Positions 9,505-20,300 of a stretch of 64,000 bases of DNA are shown here, piece after piece. The stretch is from contig CANMSA010000001.1 in the NCBI GenBank assembly GCA_947500385.1, positions 620,001 to 684,000 of the forward strand. Direction: 5' to 3'. The DNA is from an uncultured Flavobacteriaceae bacterium. Lineage in GTDB: Bacteria > Bacteroidota > Bacteroidia > Flavobacteriales > Flavobacteriaceae. The position numbers and the translations under genes are program-made. Numbering within the stretch: position 1 is the first letter of the stretch; every line of letters begins with the position of its first letter. The notes below the pieces were generated by a model that was given only the letters and a program-made list of their open reading frames with translations, did no database searches and was not told where the DNA came from.

Positions 9505-10221
9505 TTACTTTCTACGACGTTTTCTTGGTCCGTCTTGCTTTCCTTTATTGCCTCCTGAACCAGTTGACATACCCACTAACGGAGAAAGCTCTCTCTTACC
9601 ATAAACCTCGCCCTTCATGATCCATACCTTAATGCCCAAACGGCCATAGGTCGTATGTGCTTCATGCAACGCATAGTCGATATCGGCCCTGAAGGTAGAC
9701 AAGGGTATACGTCCATCCTTGTACGACTCCGAACGGGCCATTTCAGCACCATTCAATCGACCGGAAATCTGAATCTTAATACCCTCGGCGTTCATTCTCA
9801 TGGCAGCCGCGATCGCCATTTTGATAGCTCTTCTGAACGAAATTCTGCTTTCAATCTGTCTTGCAACACTTGCAGCGACCAAATTGGCCTCTACTTCGGG
9901 TCGTTTGATCTCATGAATATTGATCTGTACTTCCTTCCCGGTGATTTTCTTAAGCTCTTCTTTCAGCTTATCTACTTCCTGACCTCCCTTACCAATAATG
10001 ATACCCGGTCTTGCAGTGGTCACGGTCACCGTAATCAACTTCAACGTACGCTCTATAATAATCCTGGACACACTGGCCTTTGCCAAACGTGCATGGATAT
10101 ATTTTCGAATCTTATCATCCTCAGCTAGCTTATCTCCATAATCATTGCCACCGTACCAGTTAGATTCCCATCCCCTGATAATTCCAAGACGATTTCCTAT
10201 CGGATTTGTTTTCTGTCCCAT
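9505..10221 (-). CDS. rpsC: 30S ribosomal protein S3
   Basis: 238 residues. S3 forms the mRNA entry channel and has helicase-like function with S4. Start [20 protein letters not shown], the KH domain with [20 protein letters not shown] (GxxG motif around residue 78) and the C-terminal S3 domain RISGRLNG-type block are clear. Bacteroidota-type basic tail [15 protein letters not shown]. Only 1 nt separates it from rplV. Confidence 0.98.
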   Translation of the reverse strand: MGQKTNPIGNRLGIIRGWESNWYGGNDYGDKLAEDDKIRKYIHARLAKASVSRIIIERTLKLITVTVTTARPGIIIGKGGQEVDKLKEELKKITGKEVQINIHEIKRPEVEANLVAASVARQIESRISFRRAIKMAIAAAMRMNAEGIKIQISGRLNGAEMARSESYKDGRIPLSTFRADIDYALHEAHTTYGRLGIKVWIMKGEVYGKRELSPLVGMSTGSGGNKGKQDGPRKRRRK

Positions 10222-10222
10222 T

Positions 10223-10630
10223 CTAGCTTTCTATATTATTGTTAGACCCCAAAACCAACGTAACGTGGTTTGAACGTTTTCTGATTCTATGTGCTCTTCC
10301 TTGAGGTGCCGGGCGCAAACGCTTCAACATGGTACCTCCGTCTACTCGAATCTCCTTGATAAAAAGATCGGCACTCTCGATATCGGCATCCTCGTTCTTC
10401 GCCTGCCAGTTGGCAATTGCTGAAAGAACCAACTTCTCCAATCTTCTAGAAGCCTCTTTGGAATTGAATTTTAAAATTGCCAACGCCTTTTCAACTTGCA
10501 CCCCTCTGATCAAATCTGCGACCAACCGCATTTTTCGAGGTGAGGTTGGACAATTGTTCAATTTGGCAAATGCTACTTGCTTCTTTTCAGCCTTGATTCT
10601 TTCGGCCATTTGTCTTTTTCGAACTCCCAT
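10223..10630 (-). CDS. rplV: 50S ribosomal protein L22
   Basis: 135 residues. L22 lines the exit tunnel constriction with L4 through an extended beta-hairpin. [24 protein letters not shown] and the hairpin with [20 protein letters not shown] (about 99-118) are diagnostic. It has a 15-residue N-terminal extension ([16 protein letters not shown]), typical in Bacteroidota. It lies 3 nt after rpsS and 1 nt before rpsC. Confidence 0.98.
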   Translation of the reverse strand: MGVRKRQMAERIKAEKKQVAFAKLNNCPTSPRKMRLVADLIRGVQVEKALAILKFNSKEASRRLEKLVLSAIANWQAKNEDADIESADLFIKEIRVDGGTMLKRLRPAPQGRAHRIRKRSNHVTLVLGSNNNIES

Positions 10631-10633
10631 AGC

Positions 10634-10912
10634 TTACTTTTTACCTTTATTCTTCGCTCCTGCATGACCTCTAAAAGATCGTGTTGGCGAAAATTCTCCC
10701 AATTTATGACCTACCATGTTTTCAGTAATGTACACAGGAACAAATTGTCTCCCGTTATGCACTGCGATAGTGAATCCCACAAAATCAGGTGTTATCATTG
10801 ATGCTCGAGACCAAGTCTTGATCACCGTCTTCTTTCCGGACGAAGCGCTTTGCTGGATTTTCTTTTCCAAGCTATAATGAACGTAAGGTCCTTTTTTTAA
10901 TGAACGTGCCAT
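10634..10912 (-). CDS. rpsS: 30S ribosomal protein S19
   Basis: 92 residues. S19 is in the 30S head with S13. [41 protein letters not shown] and the [20 protein letters not shown] block identify it with certainty. It follows rplB by 11 nt and precedes rplV by 3 nt. Confidence 0.98.
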   Translation of the reverse strand: MARSLKKGPYVHYSLEKKIQQSASSGKKTVIKTWSRASMITPDFVGFTIAVHNGRQFVPVYITENMVGHKLGEFSPTRSFRGHAGAKNKGKK

Positions 10913-10923
10913 TGGTTTCTAGT

Positions 10924-11748
10924 TTATTTTTTTCTACGTTCTATGATATATCTATTCGTGCTCTTGGTTTTGGAACGGGTTCTAAAACCTTTTGCAGGAA
11001 TACCGTTTCGAGACCTTGGATGCCCACCGGACGCCCTACCTTCACCACCACCCATTGGGTGATCAACAGGGTTCATCGCAACAGGTCTTGTTCTTGGTCG
11101 TTTTCCTAACCATCTGCTTCTACCGGCCTTACCAGAGACCAACAGCTGATGGTCCGAATTCGACACCGCCCCGATCGTAGCCAAACAATCGGAAAGAATC
11201 AAACGTGTTTCGCCGGAAGGCATTTTCACCGTTACAAATCGCCCGTCTTTTGCCATTAACTGAGCAAAAGTACCGGCACTTCTTGCCATTACGGCTCCTT
11301 GCCCAGGTCGCAATTCTATACAAGAAATAATCGTACCCAACGGTATCTCTATCAGCGGTAACGCGTTTCCGATTTCCGGAGCAGCAGCCTTTCCTGCTGA
11401 AATCACTTGTCCGACCGCTAGGCCGTTCTGAGCAATAATATATCTCTTTTCACCATCGGTATATTCTACCATCGCGATAAAAGCGGTTCTGTTGGGATCG
11501 TACTGAATAGACACTACTGTTGCGGAAACATCTTGCTTGTCTCTCTTAAAGTCTATGATACGATACCTTCGTTTATGACCTCCACCCTTCTGGCGCATGG
11601 TCATTTTACCTTGACTGTTTCTACCTCCCGACTTTTTTAACGGAGCAAGCAAGCTTTTCTCCGGCTTATCAGTAGTAATGGCGTCAAACCCATTTACTAC
11701 TCTAAAACGCTGTCCTGGAGTGACTGGTTTTAATTTTCTAACTGACAT
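10924..11748 (-). CDS. rplB: 50S ribosomal protein L2
   Basis: 274 residues. L2 is required for subunit association and peptidyl-transferase activity. N-terminal [17 protein letters not shown], the OB/SH3 domains with [20 protein letters not shown], and the C-terminal [20 protein letters not shown] loop containing the catalytically implicated His are intact. It lies 9 nt after rplW and 11 nt before rpsS. Confidence 0.98.
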   Translation of the reverse strand: MSVRKLKPVTPGQRFRVVNGFDAITTDKPEKSLLAPLKKSGGRNSQGKMTMRQKGGGHKRRYRIIDFKRDKQDVSATVVSIQYDPNRTAFIAMVEYTDGEKRYIIAQNGLAVGQVISAGKAAAPEIGNALPLIEIPLGTIISCIELRPGQGAVMARSAGTFAQLMAKDGRFVTVKMPSGETRLILSDCLATIGAVSNSDHQLLVSGKAGRSRWLGKRPRTRPVAMNPVDHPMGGGEGRASGGHPRSRNGIPAKGFRTRSKTKSTNRYIIERRKK

Positions 11749-11757
11749 TTCTTGTCT

Positions 11758-12048
11758 TTATAGATTACTGTAAAAATCAATAATATCCCCTTCCGCAACA
11801 TCTACGATCGCCTTTTTGACCGCATTGGTCTTTCCATGCTGTATACCGGTTTTGGTATAGCGCATTTTTCTTTCAGGACCATAGTTCATTGTGCGAACTT
11901 TTTTTACAGAGACACCATAAGCAGCTTCTACCGCTTCTTTGATCTGAATCTTGTTTGCAGTTGTATCAACTACAAAACCATAACGATTGTACAACTCCCC
12001 CTGGGCAGTCATCTTTTCGGTTATAATTGGCTTTATCAACACACTCAT
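11758..12048 (-). CDS. rplW: 50S ribosomal protein L23
   Basis: 96 residues. L23 is the docking site for trigger factor and SRP at the exit tunnel. VLIKPIITEKMT at the start, the YGFVVDTTANKIQIKEAVEA core and VKKVRTMNYGPERKMRYTKTG loop fit the family. It lies 7 nt after rplD and 9 nt before rplB. Confidence 0.97.
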   Translation of the reverse strand: MSVLIKPIITEKMTAQGELYNRYGFVVDTTANKIQIKEAVEAAYGVSVKKVRTMNYGPERKMRYTKTGIQHGKTNAVKKAIVDVAEGDIIDFYSNL

Positions 12049-12055
12049 GCTTTCT

Positions 12056-12685
12056 CTATTTTGTTAAGTTCAACTCAAGACCCTCTAAAGAACCTTCAAG
12101 AAGTACAATATTATTCGCGTTTAATATTTTGTAAGTACTTAATTCTGAGTTAGTTACAACTTCAGAGCCTTTAAAATTACGCGAAGCCAAATATACGCTA
12201 TTATTTGTATCGCCCAACACAAACAATGATTTTTTGTTTTCAAGCCCCAAAGACTTCAAAATTTGAACAAAATCTTTTGTTTTTGGTGTTTCAAAATTGA
12301 AGTCTTCCAAAACAACGATCGCCTCTTCTTTTGTCTTGATCGTCAAGGCGGATTTCCGCGCCAAACGCTTTACATTTTTGTTAAGCTTCTGTGTATAATC
12401 CTTAGGTCGTGGGCCAAAAATTCGACCTCCGCCTCTAAAGACCGGCGATTTGATACTACCCGCACGTGCGGTACCAGTACCTTTTTGCTTTTTAATCTTC
12501 CTAGTACTACCAGCAATCTCAGCTCTTTCCTTGGATTTATGGGTTCCCTGGCGCTGATGTGCCAAATATTGCTTCACATCCAAATAAACGGCGTGATTGT
12601 TCGGCTCTATAGCGAAAACAGCATCTGAAAGCTCCACTTTCCTACCTGTTTCTTTTCCTTTGATATCTAATACGGCTACTTTCAT
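12056..12685 (-). CDS. rplD: 50S ribosomal protein L4
   Basis: 209 residues. L4 nucleates 50S assembly, lines the exit tunnel and in E. coli also represses the S10 operon by attenuation and translational control. The tunnel loop is visible as [20 protein letters not shown] and [13 protein letters not shown] (about 60-95). Its ATG overlaps the rplC stop codon (TAATG), so translation is coupled. This matters for the attenuator-like element just upstream of rplC. Confidence 0.98.
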   Translation of the reverse strand: MKVAVLDIKGKETGRKVELSDAVFAIEPNNHAVYLDVKQYLAHQRQGTHKSKERAEIAGSTRKIKKQKGTGTARAGSIKSPVFRGGGRIFGPRPKDYTQKLNKNVKRLARKSALTIKTKEEAIVVLEDFNFETPKTKDFVQILKSLGLENKKSLFVLGDTNNSVYLASRNFKGSEVVTNSELSTYKILNANNIVLLEGSLEGLELNLTK

Positions 12686-13302
12686 TACTTCTCGATAGTT
12701 ATGTAAGCGTTGTTATGACCTGGAACACACCCTTTCACTACAATTAGGTTCTTTTCAGGTACTACTTTTAAGACCTTCAAGTTTTGAACGGTAACACGCT
12801 CACCACCCATTCGGCCAGCCATGCGCATTCCCTTAAACACTCTTGATGGATCGGAACCGGCCCCAATAGAACCCGGTGCTCTTAGTCGATTATGCTGCCC
12901 GTGAGTAGCTTGACCAACACCGCCAAAACCGTGTCTTTTAACCACCCCTTGGAAGCCTTTTCCTTTGGAAGTCCCTACAACATCCACAAATTCTCCTTCT
13001 ACAAACAAGTCTACACCAATGGCATCTCCTAATTTGTACTCTCCTTCAAAATCCCGGAACTCAACGACTTTTTTCTTGGGCGAAGTACCTGCTTTCTTGC
13101 TATGTCCCAATTCGGACTTGCTAGCACGTTTTTCTGCCTTGTCATCGAAACCAAGTTGAAGGGCACTGTACCCGTCTACCTCTTCGGTTCTGACTTGGGT
13201 AACGACACATGGGCCAGCTTGGATAACGGTACAGGGAAGATTTTTCCCATTCTCGTCAAAGATGCTGGTCATGCCTACTTTTTTTCCTATTAACCCAGAC
13301 AT
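12685..13302 (-). CDS. rplC: 50S ribosomal protein L3
   Basis: 205 residues. L3 is an early 50S assembly protein that reaches the peptidyl-transferase centre. [23 protein letters not shown], the [19 protein letters not shown] loop and [23 protein letters not shown] are the L3 signatures. It starts 231 nt after rpsJ, the longest gap in the supercluster; that gap contains hairpins and a terminator-like stem. Confidence 0.98.
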   Translation of the reverse strand: MSGLIGKKVGMTSIFDENGKNLPCTVIQAGPCVVTQVRTEEVDGYSALQLGFDDKAEKRASKSELGHSKKAGTSPKKKVVEFRDFEGEYKLGDAIGVDLFVEGEFVDVVGTSKGKGFQGVVKRHGFGGVGQATHGQHNRLRAPGSIGAGSDPSRVFKGMRMAGRMGGERVTVQNLKVLKVVPEKNLIVVKGCVPGHNNAYITIEK

Positions 13303-13383
13303 TTAATTTAAATTTTAGATCAAAGGCCATCACCGGACCACCTTCTCTCTGTTCATATTACATTTACTATTTCACTACTTGAC

Positions 13384-13415
13384 AAAAAAACAGGGTCAAA
13401 AACAATTCAACCCTG
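13384..13415 (-). terminator. Intercistronic terminator-like stem between rpsJ and rplC
   Basis: On the reverse strand CAGGGT (13415-13410) pairs with ACCCTG (13396-13391) across a 13-nt loop and is followed at once by seven T (13390-13384). This is the form of an intrinsic terminator or attenuator lying inside the ribosomal operon, about 80 nt before the rplC start. Part of the transcripts may stop here. The stem is only 6 bp, so it is likely inefficient or conditional. Confidence 0.6.
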
Positions 13416-13463
13416 AATTTATTTTTTTCCGTTTTTCCCTCGCACGCAGCTCAGGACATGTTC

Positions 13464-13526
13464 GTTCTCTTAAAATGAGAACCGCTCATACCAATCAAAC
13501 ATTGGCAGGATTCTCGCCTACGCGAG
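13464..13526 (-). promoter_or_regulatory. Cluster of three hairpins in the rpsJ-rplC leader
   Basis: Read 5' to 3' on the reverse strand, three perfect inverted repeats follow the rpsJ stop codon: CTCGC/GCGAG (13526-13513), CCAAT/ATTGG (13505-13491) and GTTCTC/GAGAAC (13482-13464). About 50 nt later comes the terminator-like stem at 13415-13384. Together they look like a structured leader for rplC-rplD, by analogy with r-protein autoregulation. Which protein binds, if any, is not known. Confidence 0.45.
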
Positions 13527-13533
13527 CACACTA

Positions 13534-13839
13534 CTAGACCTTGATCTCAACCTCGACGCCACTAGGAAGTTCTAACTTCATAAGCGCATCAATAGTCTTC
13601 GAAGAAGAGCTATAAATATCCAAAAGCCTTTTGTACGAACTCAACTGAAATTGTTCCCTAGACTTTTTATTCACGTGCGGCGAACGCAACACGGTAAAAA
13701 TCTTCTTATGGGTTGGCAACGGAATCGGCCCCGTTACTACCGCTCCGGTGGTCTTCACCGTTTTTACGATTTTCTCGGCAGATTTATCCACCAAGTTGTG
13801 ATCGTATGATTTTAATTTTATTCTAATCTTTTGACTCAT
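13534..13839 (-). CDS. rpsJ: 30S ribosomal protein S10 (NusE)
   Basis: 101 residues. S10 is a head protein of the small subunit and, as NusE, links NusG and RNA polymerase in antitermination. [20 protein letters not shown], the long loop [30 protein letters not shown]-type region (seen in pieces) and the C-terminal [11 protein letters not shown] fit. It follows fusA by 10 nt. A 231-nt structured gap separates it from rplC, so the S10 gene groups here with the str part of the cluster. Confidence 0.98.
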   Translation of the reverse strand: MSQKIRIKLKSYDHNLVDKSAEKIVKTVKTTGAVVTGPIPLPTHKKIFTVLRSPHVNKKSREQFQLSSYKRLLDIYSSSSKTIDALMKLELPSGVEVEIKV

Positions 13840-13849
13840 CTTCTTAAAA

Positions 13850-15982
13850 TTAAGCGGTTACACCTTTAGCGGCCTTAATGACCTCTTCAGAAATATTTGA
13901 TGGTGTCTCCGCATAGTGAGAGAATTCCATTGTTGATGTTGCACGACCCGATGACAATGTTCTCAAAGAGGTCACATAACCGAACATCTCAGAAAGTGGC
14001 ACCGTACCTTTGACAACCTTGGCGCCTGCTCGGTCGCTCATATCGCTGATGGTACCTCTTCTACGGTTCAAATCACCTACGATATCACCCATGTTTTCTT
14101 CTGGCGTCAGCACTTCAATTTTCATAATCGGCTCCATCACCACGGCACCGGCAGCCTTACCAGCAGCCTTATAACCTAATTTGGCGGCCAATTCAAACGA
14201 AAGTGCATCAGAATCCACCGGGTGGAAAGAACCATCTTTCAGGACAACCTTCATGGTATCCATTTCATAGCCCGCCAACGGACCGTTCTTCATGGCCATA
14301 GTGAAACCTTTCTCAACGGATGGGATAAATTCCTTCGGAATACGCCCTCCTTTGATTTCATCCACAAACTGCAACCCTGCTCCTTCGAAATCCTCATCGG
14401 CAGGACCCATTTCGAAGACAATATCACCAAACTTACCACGACCACCGGATTGCTTCTTATAGGTCTCCCTGTGTGCGGCTGTTTTGGTCAATGCCTCCTT
14501 ATACTCCACTTGAGGCTCTCCTTGGTTCACCTCTACTTTGAATTCTCTTTTTAAACGGTCTACAATAATATCCAAGTGAAGTTCACCCATACCGGAAATG
14601 ATCGTTTGACCAGAAGCTTCATCTGTTTTCACCTGAAACGTAGGATCCTCTTCAGCCAATTTGGCCAATGACATTCCCAATTTATCAACATCTGCTTTCG
14701 TTTTGGGCTCCACAGCGATACCGATTACCGGATCAGGGAAGTCCATACTCTCCAATACGATCGGGTGCTTTTCCGCAGACATGGTATCCCCTGTCTTAAT
14801 ATCCTTAAAACCAACCGCTGCTCCAATATCACCAGCTTCGATGTAATCGATCGCGTTTTGCTTATTGGAATGCATCTGATAAATACGAGAAATACGCTCT
14901 TTTTTACCAGAACGGTTGTTCAGGATATAAGAACCTGCATCCAAACGTCCCGAATAGGTTCTAAAGAAAGCCAAGCGCCCTACAAAAGGATCGGTAGCAA
15001 TTTTAAAAGCCAAAGCGGCAAAAGGCTCCTTCACGTCGGGCTTTCTGCTGATTTCCTCTCCCGTATCAGGATTGGTACCAACAATCGCCTCTTTATCCGT
15101 AGGGGAAGGCAAGTAGCGACAAACCGCATCCAATAAGAATTGAACCCCTTTATTTTTAAAGGAAGAACCGCAAATCATTGGGATAATCGCGCGGTCCATT
15201 ACCGCAGCTCTTAAGGCCGCATGTACCTCTTCCTCTGTTATGGAATCCTCATCCTCGAAGAATTTTTCCATCAATTCTTCATCATACTCCGCAACAGCTT
15301 CGATCAAGGCAGCTCTATATTCCTTGACCTCGTCCTTCATTTCATCGGGAATATCGATTACATCGAACGTAGACCCAAATCCTTCTTCATGCCATACGAT
15401 GGCCCTATTCTTCGCAAGATCCACTATTCCTTTGAAATCAGCTTCATCACCGATAGGAAGCACGATAGGAACTGCATTAGAACCCAACATTTCCTTCACC
15501 TGCTTACATACCATCAAAAAGTTAGACCCTTGACGGTCCATCTTGTTCACAAAACCGATTCGTGGAACTTTATAGTTATCGGCAAGCCTCCAGTTTGTTT
15601 CCGATTGTGGCTCCACACCATCAACGGCACTAAAAAGGAACACCAACCCGTCCAAGACGCGTAAAGATCGGTTTACTTCCACGGTAAAATCAACGTGCCC
15701 TGGGGTATCGATAATATTAAAGTGATATCCTTTTGCATCGGCTGTCGGCTTTCCATTTTCGGTAGGGAAATGCCATTCGCAAGTTGTTGCGGCAGAGGTA
15801 ATTGTAATACCTCGCTCCTGCTCTTGCTCCATCCAATCCATTGTCGCGGCACCGTCATGCACCTCTCCAATTTTATGGCTTACACCTGTATAAAAAAGAA
15901 TACGTTCCGTAGTCGTCGTTTTACCGGCATCAATATGAGCGGCAATACCTATATTTCTTGTGTATTTTAAATCTCTAGCCAT
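13850..15982 (-). CDS. fusA: Elongation factor G
   Basis: 710 residues. EF-G is the GTPase that drives translocation and, with RRF, ribosome recycling. GTP-binding motifs: [15 protein letters not shown] (P-loop, residues 15-29), [11 protein letters not shown] (switch I), DTPGHVDF (G3) and NKMDRQG (G4). Domains II to V follow, with domain IV containing [14 protein letters not shown]. The length matches canonical EF-G rather than the mitochondrial-like second copy. It sits between rpsG (5 nt upstream) and rpsJ (10 nt downstream). Confidence 0.98.
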   Translation of the reverse strand: MARDLKYTRNIGIAAHIDAGKTTTTERILFYTGVSHKIGEVHDGAATMDWMEQEQERGITITSAATTCEWHFPTENGKPTADAKGYHFNIIDTPGHVDFTVEVNRSLRVLDGLVFLFSAVDGVEPQSETNWRLADNYKVPRIGFVNKMDRQGSNFLMVCKQVKEMLGSNAVPIVLPIGDEADFKGIVDLAKNRAIVWHEEGFGSTFDVIDIPDEMKDEVKEYRAALIEAVAEYDEELMEKFFEDEDSITEEEVHAALRAAVMDRAIIPMICGSSFKNKGVQFLLDAVCRYLPSPTDKEAIVGTNPDTGEEISRKPDVKEPFAALAFKIATDPFVGRLAFFRTYSGRLDAGSYILNNRSGKKERISRIYQMHSNKQNAIDYIEAGDIGAAVGFKDIKTGDTMSAEKHPIVLESMDFPDPVIGIAVEPKTKADVDKLGMSLAKLAEEDPTFQVKTDEASGQTIISGMGELHLDIIVDRLKREFKVEVNQGEPQVEYKEALTKTAAHRETYKKQSGGRGKFGDIVFEMGPADEDFEGAGLQFVDEIKGGRIPKEFIPSVEKGFTMAMKNGPLAGYEMDTMKVVLKDGSFHPVDSDALSFELAAKLGYKAAGKAAGAVVMEPIMKIEVLTPEENMGDIVGDLNRRRGTISDMSDRAGAKVVKGTVPLSEMFGYVTSLRTLSSGRATSTMEFSHYAETPSNISEEVIKAAKGVTA

Positions 15983-15987
15983 TTTGC

Positions 15988-16464
15988 TTAAAATCTAAAG
16001 TGAGAGAATGCTTTGTTGGCCTCGGCCATTTTGTGGGTGTCAAGTCGCTTTTTAACGGCAGCACCTTCTTCTTTGGCAGCCGCTAGTACTTCCGCGGCCA
16101 ATTTAGCGGCCATCCCTTTCTCGTTTCTTTTTCGAGCAAAGCTGATCAACCATTTCATGGCTGTAGAAATTTTTCTATCGGGACGAATTTGCATCGGAAT
16201 CTGAAAGGTAGCCCCACCTACACGCCTACTTCTTACCTCTACATGAGGCATCACGTTTGAAAGTGCGTCTTTCCATAATTCCAACGCGGACTTTTCCTCA
16301 TCGGTCTTTTTTTCCTCTACGATATCCATCGCGTCGTAAAAAACACTAAATGCTACTGATTTTTTACCATCCCACATCATCATATTGACGAATCGGGTTA
16401 CCAACTGATCCTTGTATCTTGGATCTGGCAACAATGGCCTTTTTTTTGCCTGCTTTTTTCTCAT
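15988..16464 (-). CDS. rpsG: 30S ribosomal protein S7
   Basis: 158 residues. S7 initiates folding of the 30S head and contacts the E-site t[27 protein letters not shown] and [20 protein letters not shown] are diagnostic, and [15 protein letters not shown] is the usual C-terminal tail. It lies 66 nt after rpsL and 5 nt before fusA. In E. coli S7 represses the str operon; no binding site was tested here. Confidence 0.98.
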   Translation of the reverse strand: MRKKQAKKRPLLPDPRYKDQLVTRFVNMMMWDGKKSVAFSVFYDAMDIVEEKKTDEEKSALELWKDALSNVMPHVEVRSRRVGGATFQIPMQIRPDRKISTAMKWLISFARKRNEKGMAAKLAAEVLAAAKEEGAAVKKRLDTHKMAEANKAFSHFRF

Positions 16465-16530
16465 TGCTTCTTTCTAAGAATTCTAGTTGCTCAAAAAACC
16501 TCTTTTCAGAAGGCTCCGAACGAACTTAAT

Positions 16531-16905
16531 TTACTTTTTTGGGCGTTTTGCCCCGTACTTAGATCTTCGTTGGGTCCTACCAGCCACACCTGCTGTGTCT
16601 AGCGCGCCTCGAACAATATGATATCTAACTCCCGGCAAATCTTTCACCCTTCCTCCCCTTACTAATACTATCGAGTGCTCTTGGAGGTTATGTCCTTCTC
16701 CGGGAATGTAGGCGTTCACTTCCTTACCGTTCGTCAAACGAACCCTGGCCACTTTTCTCATGGCAGAGTTTGGTTTTTTAGGCGTGGTCGTATAAACACG
16801 TGTACATACTCCTCTTCTCTGAGGACATGAATCCAAAGCAGCCGATTTACTCTTCTTAGTAATCGTGGTTCTTCCTTTTCGTACTAATTGTGAAATTGTT
16901 GGCAT
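16531..16905 (-). CDS. rpsL: 30S ribosomal protein S12
   Basis: 124 residues. S12 lies at the decoding centre and sets fidelity; it is the streptomycin-target protein. [41 protein letters not shown] and [20 protein letters not shown] are intact, with the usual Lys residues at the two streptomycin-sensitive loops. It is the first gene of the supercluster, 45-75 nt downstream of a perfect Bacteroidota promoter. Confidence 0.98.
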   Translation of the reverse strand: MPTISQLVRKGRTTITKKSKSAALDSCPQRRGVCTRVYTTTPKKPNSAMRKVARVRLTNGKEVNAYIPGEGHNLQEHSIVLVRGGRVKDLPGVRYHIVRGALDTAGVAGRTQRRSKYGAKRPKK

Positions 16906-16929
16906 ACTATATTATATGTATAAAAACTT

Positions 16930-16980
16930 ACCCCTCATTTAAGGGGTGGCAAATGTAGTAATATTTCACTATAATTCAAA
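16930..16980 (-). promoter_or_regulatory. Main promoter of the str-S10-spc-alpha supercluster with a +1 hairpin
   Basis: On the reverse strand TTTG (16980-16977) is followed after exactly 19 nt by TACATTTG (16957-16950). This is a perfect match to the Bacteroidota consensus TTTG-N19-TAnnTTTG. The predicted transcript start is near 16945. There an inverted repeat, ACCCCT (16947-16942) and AGGGGT (16935-16930) with a 6-nt loop, would put a stem-loop at the very 5' end of the mRNA. The rpsL start codon is about 40 nt further. Confidence 0.75.
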
Positions 16981-17280
16981 CCCCGATTAACAAATATTTT
17001 TAGAATTTTAAAAATTAGTTAAAAAAGTATCTAAACCACCTGAAACACCCTTGGCCTATAAAGCCCCTTCGACCACCCCGCAACCACATAAAAAACAACG
17101 TTCATCCGTTCAACGGCGATATTCATCGGCCAAAAGAATAAAAAAAAGCGTCCATGTTACGGAATGGTTGTCAAATCGTTAAAATTCGCATTTGTTATAT
17201 AAAAGGTATACAATGGGCACATTTGTTTATTGTGTAACCAATAATTAACACCGTTAGTCTTAAAATTTTATTAAAAAAGG

Positions 17281-17312
17281 TTTGGATAATTAACTTCCTT
17301 TTGTGATTTTTG
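17281..17312 (+). promoter_or_regulatory. Putative promoter of the SusC/SusD locus
   Basis: TTTG at 17281-17284 is followed after 20 nt by GATTTTTG at 17305-17312, one mismatch from TAnnTTTG. The predicted start is near 17317, giving a 5' leader of only about 20 nt that is A/T rich and ends AATTAAAAA before the ATG. Confidence 0.5.
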
Positions 17313-17339
17313 CCGCTAGCTAATTCAAATAATTAAAAA

Positions 17340-20300
17340 ATGAGAACAAAACTAAATGGATTCTTAACGCTATTGCTGGCGTTTGTTGTGCACTTATCGT
17401 TTGCACAGGACAAAACGATCACTGGTACGGTGACAGACCAAGATGGTCTTCCGTTGCCAGGGGTTAACATTGTGGTTGAAGGTACTACAACCGGTACTCA
17501 GACCGATTTCGACGGTAACTACGCTATTAAGGGTAGTGAAGGTCAAACCTTATTATTCTCCTATATTGGACAGAAAGAGGTACGACAGGCCATTGGTTCG
17601 TCGGACACTATAAACGTCCAGATGCAGGAGGATGCCGAAGCTTTGGAAGAAGTGGTGGTAACTGCACAGGGTATTAAAAGGGAGAAAAAAGCCCTTGGAT
17701 ACGCAGTGAGTTCCGTTGGCGAAGAGTCTTTGGAGTCAAGATCCGAGGGGGATGTCGCCAGGGTACTGGCAGGTAAAGCTTCCGGTGTCCAGATTACGGC
17801 CGCTGGTGGTATGTCTGGTTCTGCAACAAGTGTTACCATTCGTGGTCTCAGTTCCTTTAGTGGTAGTAACCAAGCCCTTTTCATTGTGGATGGTGTTCCC
17901 TTCAGTAATGATACGAATGACCAAAACGGAGGAAACTTCCTTAACGGTAACACCGGGTCATCACGTTTCTTGGACATCGACCCGAACAACATCGCAAAAG
18001 TGGAAGTACTTAAAGGTCTTGCCGCGACAACGCTTTACGGAACCTTGGGTAAAAACGGGGTAATCCTTATTACCACCAAAGCAGGAGCGGGTAAAAGCGG
18101 TGTTAAGAAAAACGAGATTACCGTTAATCAATCTTACTTTATTAACGAGTTCGCCTCTCTCCCAGACTACCAACAGCAGTATGGTGGTGGTTTTGACCAG
18201 TCATTCGGATGGTTCTTCAGTAACTGGGGACCAAGTTTCGACAGAGATGGTGTTGCAGGTTGGGGAAATCAAGCCTTGATCGACGACAATGGTACGCTTG
18301 CCCACCCTTACTCCACTACCAGTGTACAGGGTACTAGAGATGCGTTTCCTGAATTACAAAATGCACGGTATCCATTTAGACCTTATAACTCAGTTGAAAA
18401 CTTCTTCCGTGATGGATATGTATCTAACACTTCTATCAACTTCTCAGGAGGTTCTGACGATGGAGAAACTACCTATAACGCGAACATGGGATATTTGAAC
18501 GATGTAGGGTTTACACCTGGTAACAAACTTCAAAGATTCAACTTATCTGTTGGTGGACGTTCCAAGCTAAGTAATAAGTTTACCATTACTGGAACAATGA
18601 ACTACGCCAGAACCGATTATGATACACCTCCTGTTGCACCGAGTAGAGGTAACGGTGGTATTAGCTCTAACTCGATCTACGGAGCAGTTCTCTTTACACC
18701 GATCAGTGTGGATTTAATGGGACTTCCTTTTGAAAACCCAATTACCGGTGGCAGTGTTTACTATCGTGATGGTAACGATATCATCAACCCACGTTGGGTA
18801 GGTGAGCACATCAAATTCAACCAGTTGACCAATCGTTTTTATTGGAATGCTTCTTTGAACTACGCGCTTTCCGAGAACTTAGGAATTACTTGGAGAACCG
18901 GTCTCGATTTCTATAACGAGCGTAACACTCAATACTCAGATAGAGGTGGGGTGGAATTTAACTTTGATATATTTGGTTTCTTAAATACTTTTGATAACAA
19001 CAACACGATTTGGGATCACTTCCTATCCGTTAATGGTAACTATGACCTTTCCGAGAAAATCGGGATGACGTTCAACGTGGGTGCCAATGCCCGTTCTGAC
19101 AATTTTGATCTTCAGGGTGTGGCCAGTACCGGACAAATCGTATTTGGTGTTAGAAGACACTTTAACTACGCAAACCAGTCACCAATTCAGTTCACTCGTA
19201 AGCGTAACATTACAGGTGTATTTGGCGAGGTTAGTTTCGATTACGACAACATGTTGTTCTTGAACGTTAGTAGTAGAACTGACTGGGTATCGAACTTGCT
19301 TAGAGAAAATAGAAGTTTGACCTATCCTGGTGCTAGTATCTCTTTCTTGCCAACAGCTGCCTTTAGCGGTATCAAATCCGAAAACGGATTGAACTACTTG
19401 AAGTTAAGAGCTAGTTACGGTACTTCTGCAAACTTCCCAACTCTTTATCCTACTGTAAATACTGTAAACCAGTTTACACAGGTATTTGGTGAAGGTGGTG
19501 AAATTACTACGAACTCTCTTAGTAACTTCCAAGCGAATCCTGATTTGAAGCCTGAACTTCTAAAAGAATTTGAAGTAGGTTTGGAAACGAGATTCTGGAA
19601 GAACAGAGTTTCTCTAGATGTTACCTATTATGACAGAAGAACGGATGATTTGATCGTAACCGAGCCATTGTCCCCCTCTACTGGTTTTAGCTTTACGCAA
19701 AGTAACATTGGGCAAATCAGTAACAAAGGTTTTGAGGCTGATTTAGGAATCGATCTTTTCCAAAGCGACAACGGTTTCAACTGGAACTCTAGCGTGAATT
19801 TCTTTACAAACAAAGAAGTGGTTGAGGAGCAAGAGCAAGACATCATTATCTACTCTGGTAACCAAGCATTGTTCATTGGTGGTAATGCCGCAATCAAAGG
19901 AGAGTCTTTGGGTAGTATCGTTGGTACCGCTTTCTTAAGAGATGCCGATGGGAACCTTTTGACCAATGACGCTGGTAACTACATTTCTACTGGAGCGGAC
20001 ATTGACGGTAATGTGCCGATCATTGGTGATGCAGTACCTGATTATGTAATGAACTTCATCAACACCCTTTCGTACAAGAATTGGAACCTTGGTTTCCAAA
20101 TCAGCCACACCAAAGGTGGTGATATCGTATCAAGTACCGTTGCAACCCTTTTAGGTAGGGGATTGATCGTAGAGACACAAGATAGAGAGAACACGTACGT
20201 GTTGGCTGGTATCAATCAAAATACCGGGCAGCCTAACGATATCCAGATCAACAACTCTACGTACTACTTCAGTAACTTGTTGTTCGGCCCGGTTGAGGCT

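Larger units (their letters stand above)
16906..17339. other. 434-nt divergent intergenic region
   Basis: This gap separates the rightmost minus-strand ribosomal gene from the SusC gene on the plus strand. It holds the rpsL promoter and hairpin (16930-16980) and the putative SusC promoter (17281-17312). A single CACCGTTAGTC sequence at 17249-17259 resembles the LytTR half-site found in the later part of the window, but it lacks the partner 21 bp away. The middle (about 17030-17200) shows nothing I can assign. Confidence 0.5.

Noticed and set aside
15221-15664. 147-codon plus-strand frame opposite fusA
   Set aside because: Antisense to a conserved region of EF-G; the protein is His/Ile/Phe-rich without domain features. 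It is a shadow of fusA codon usage.
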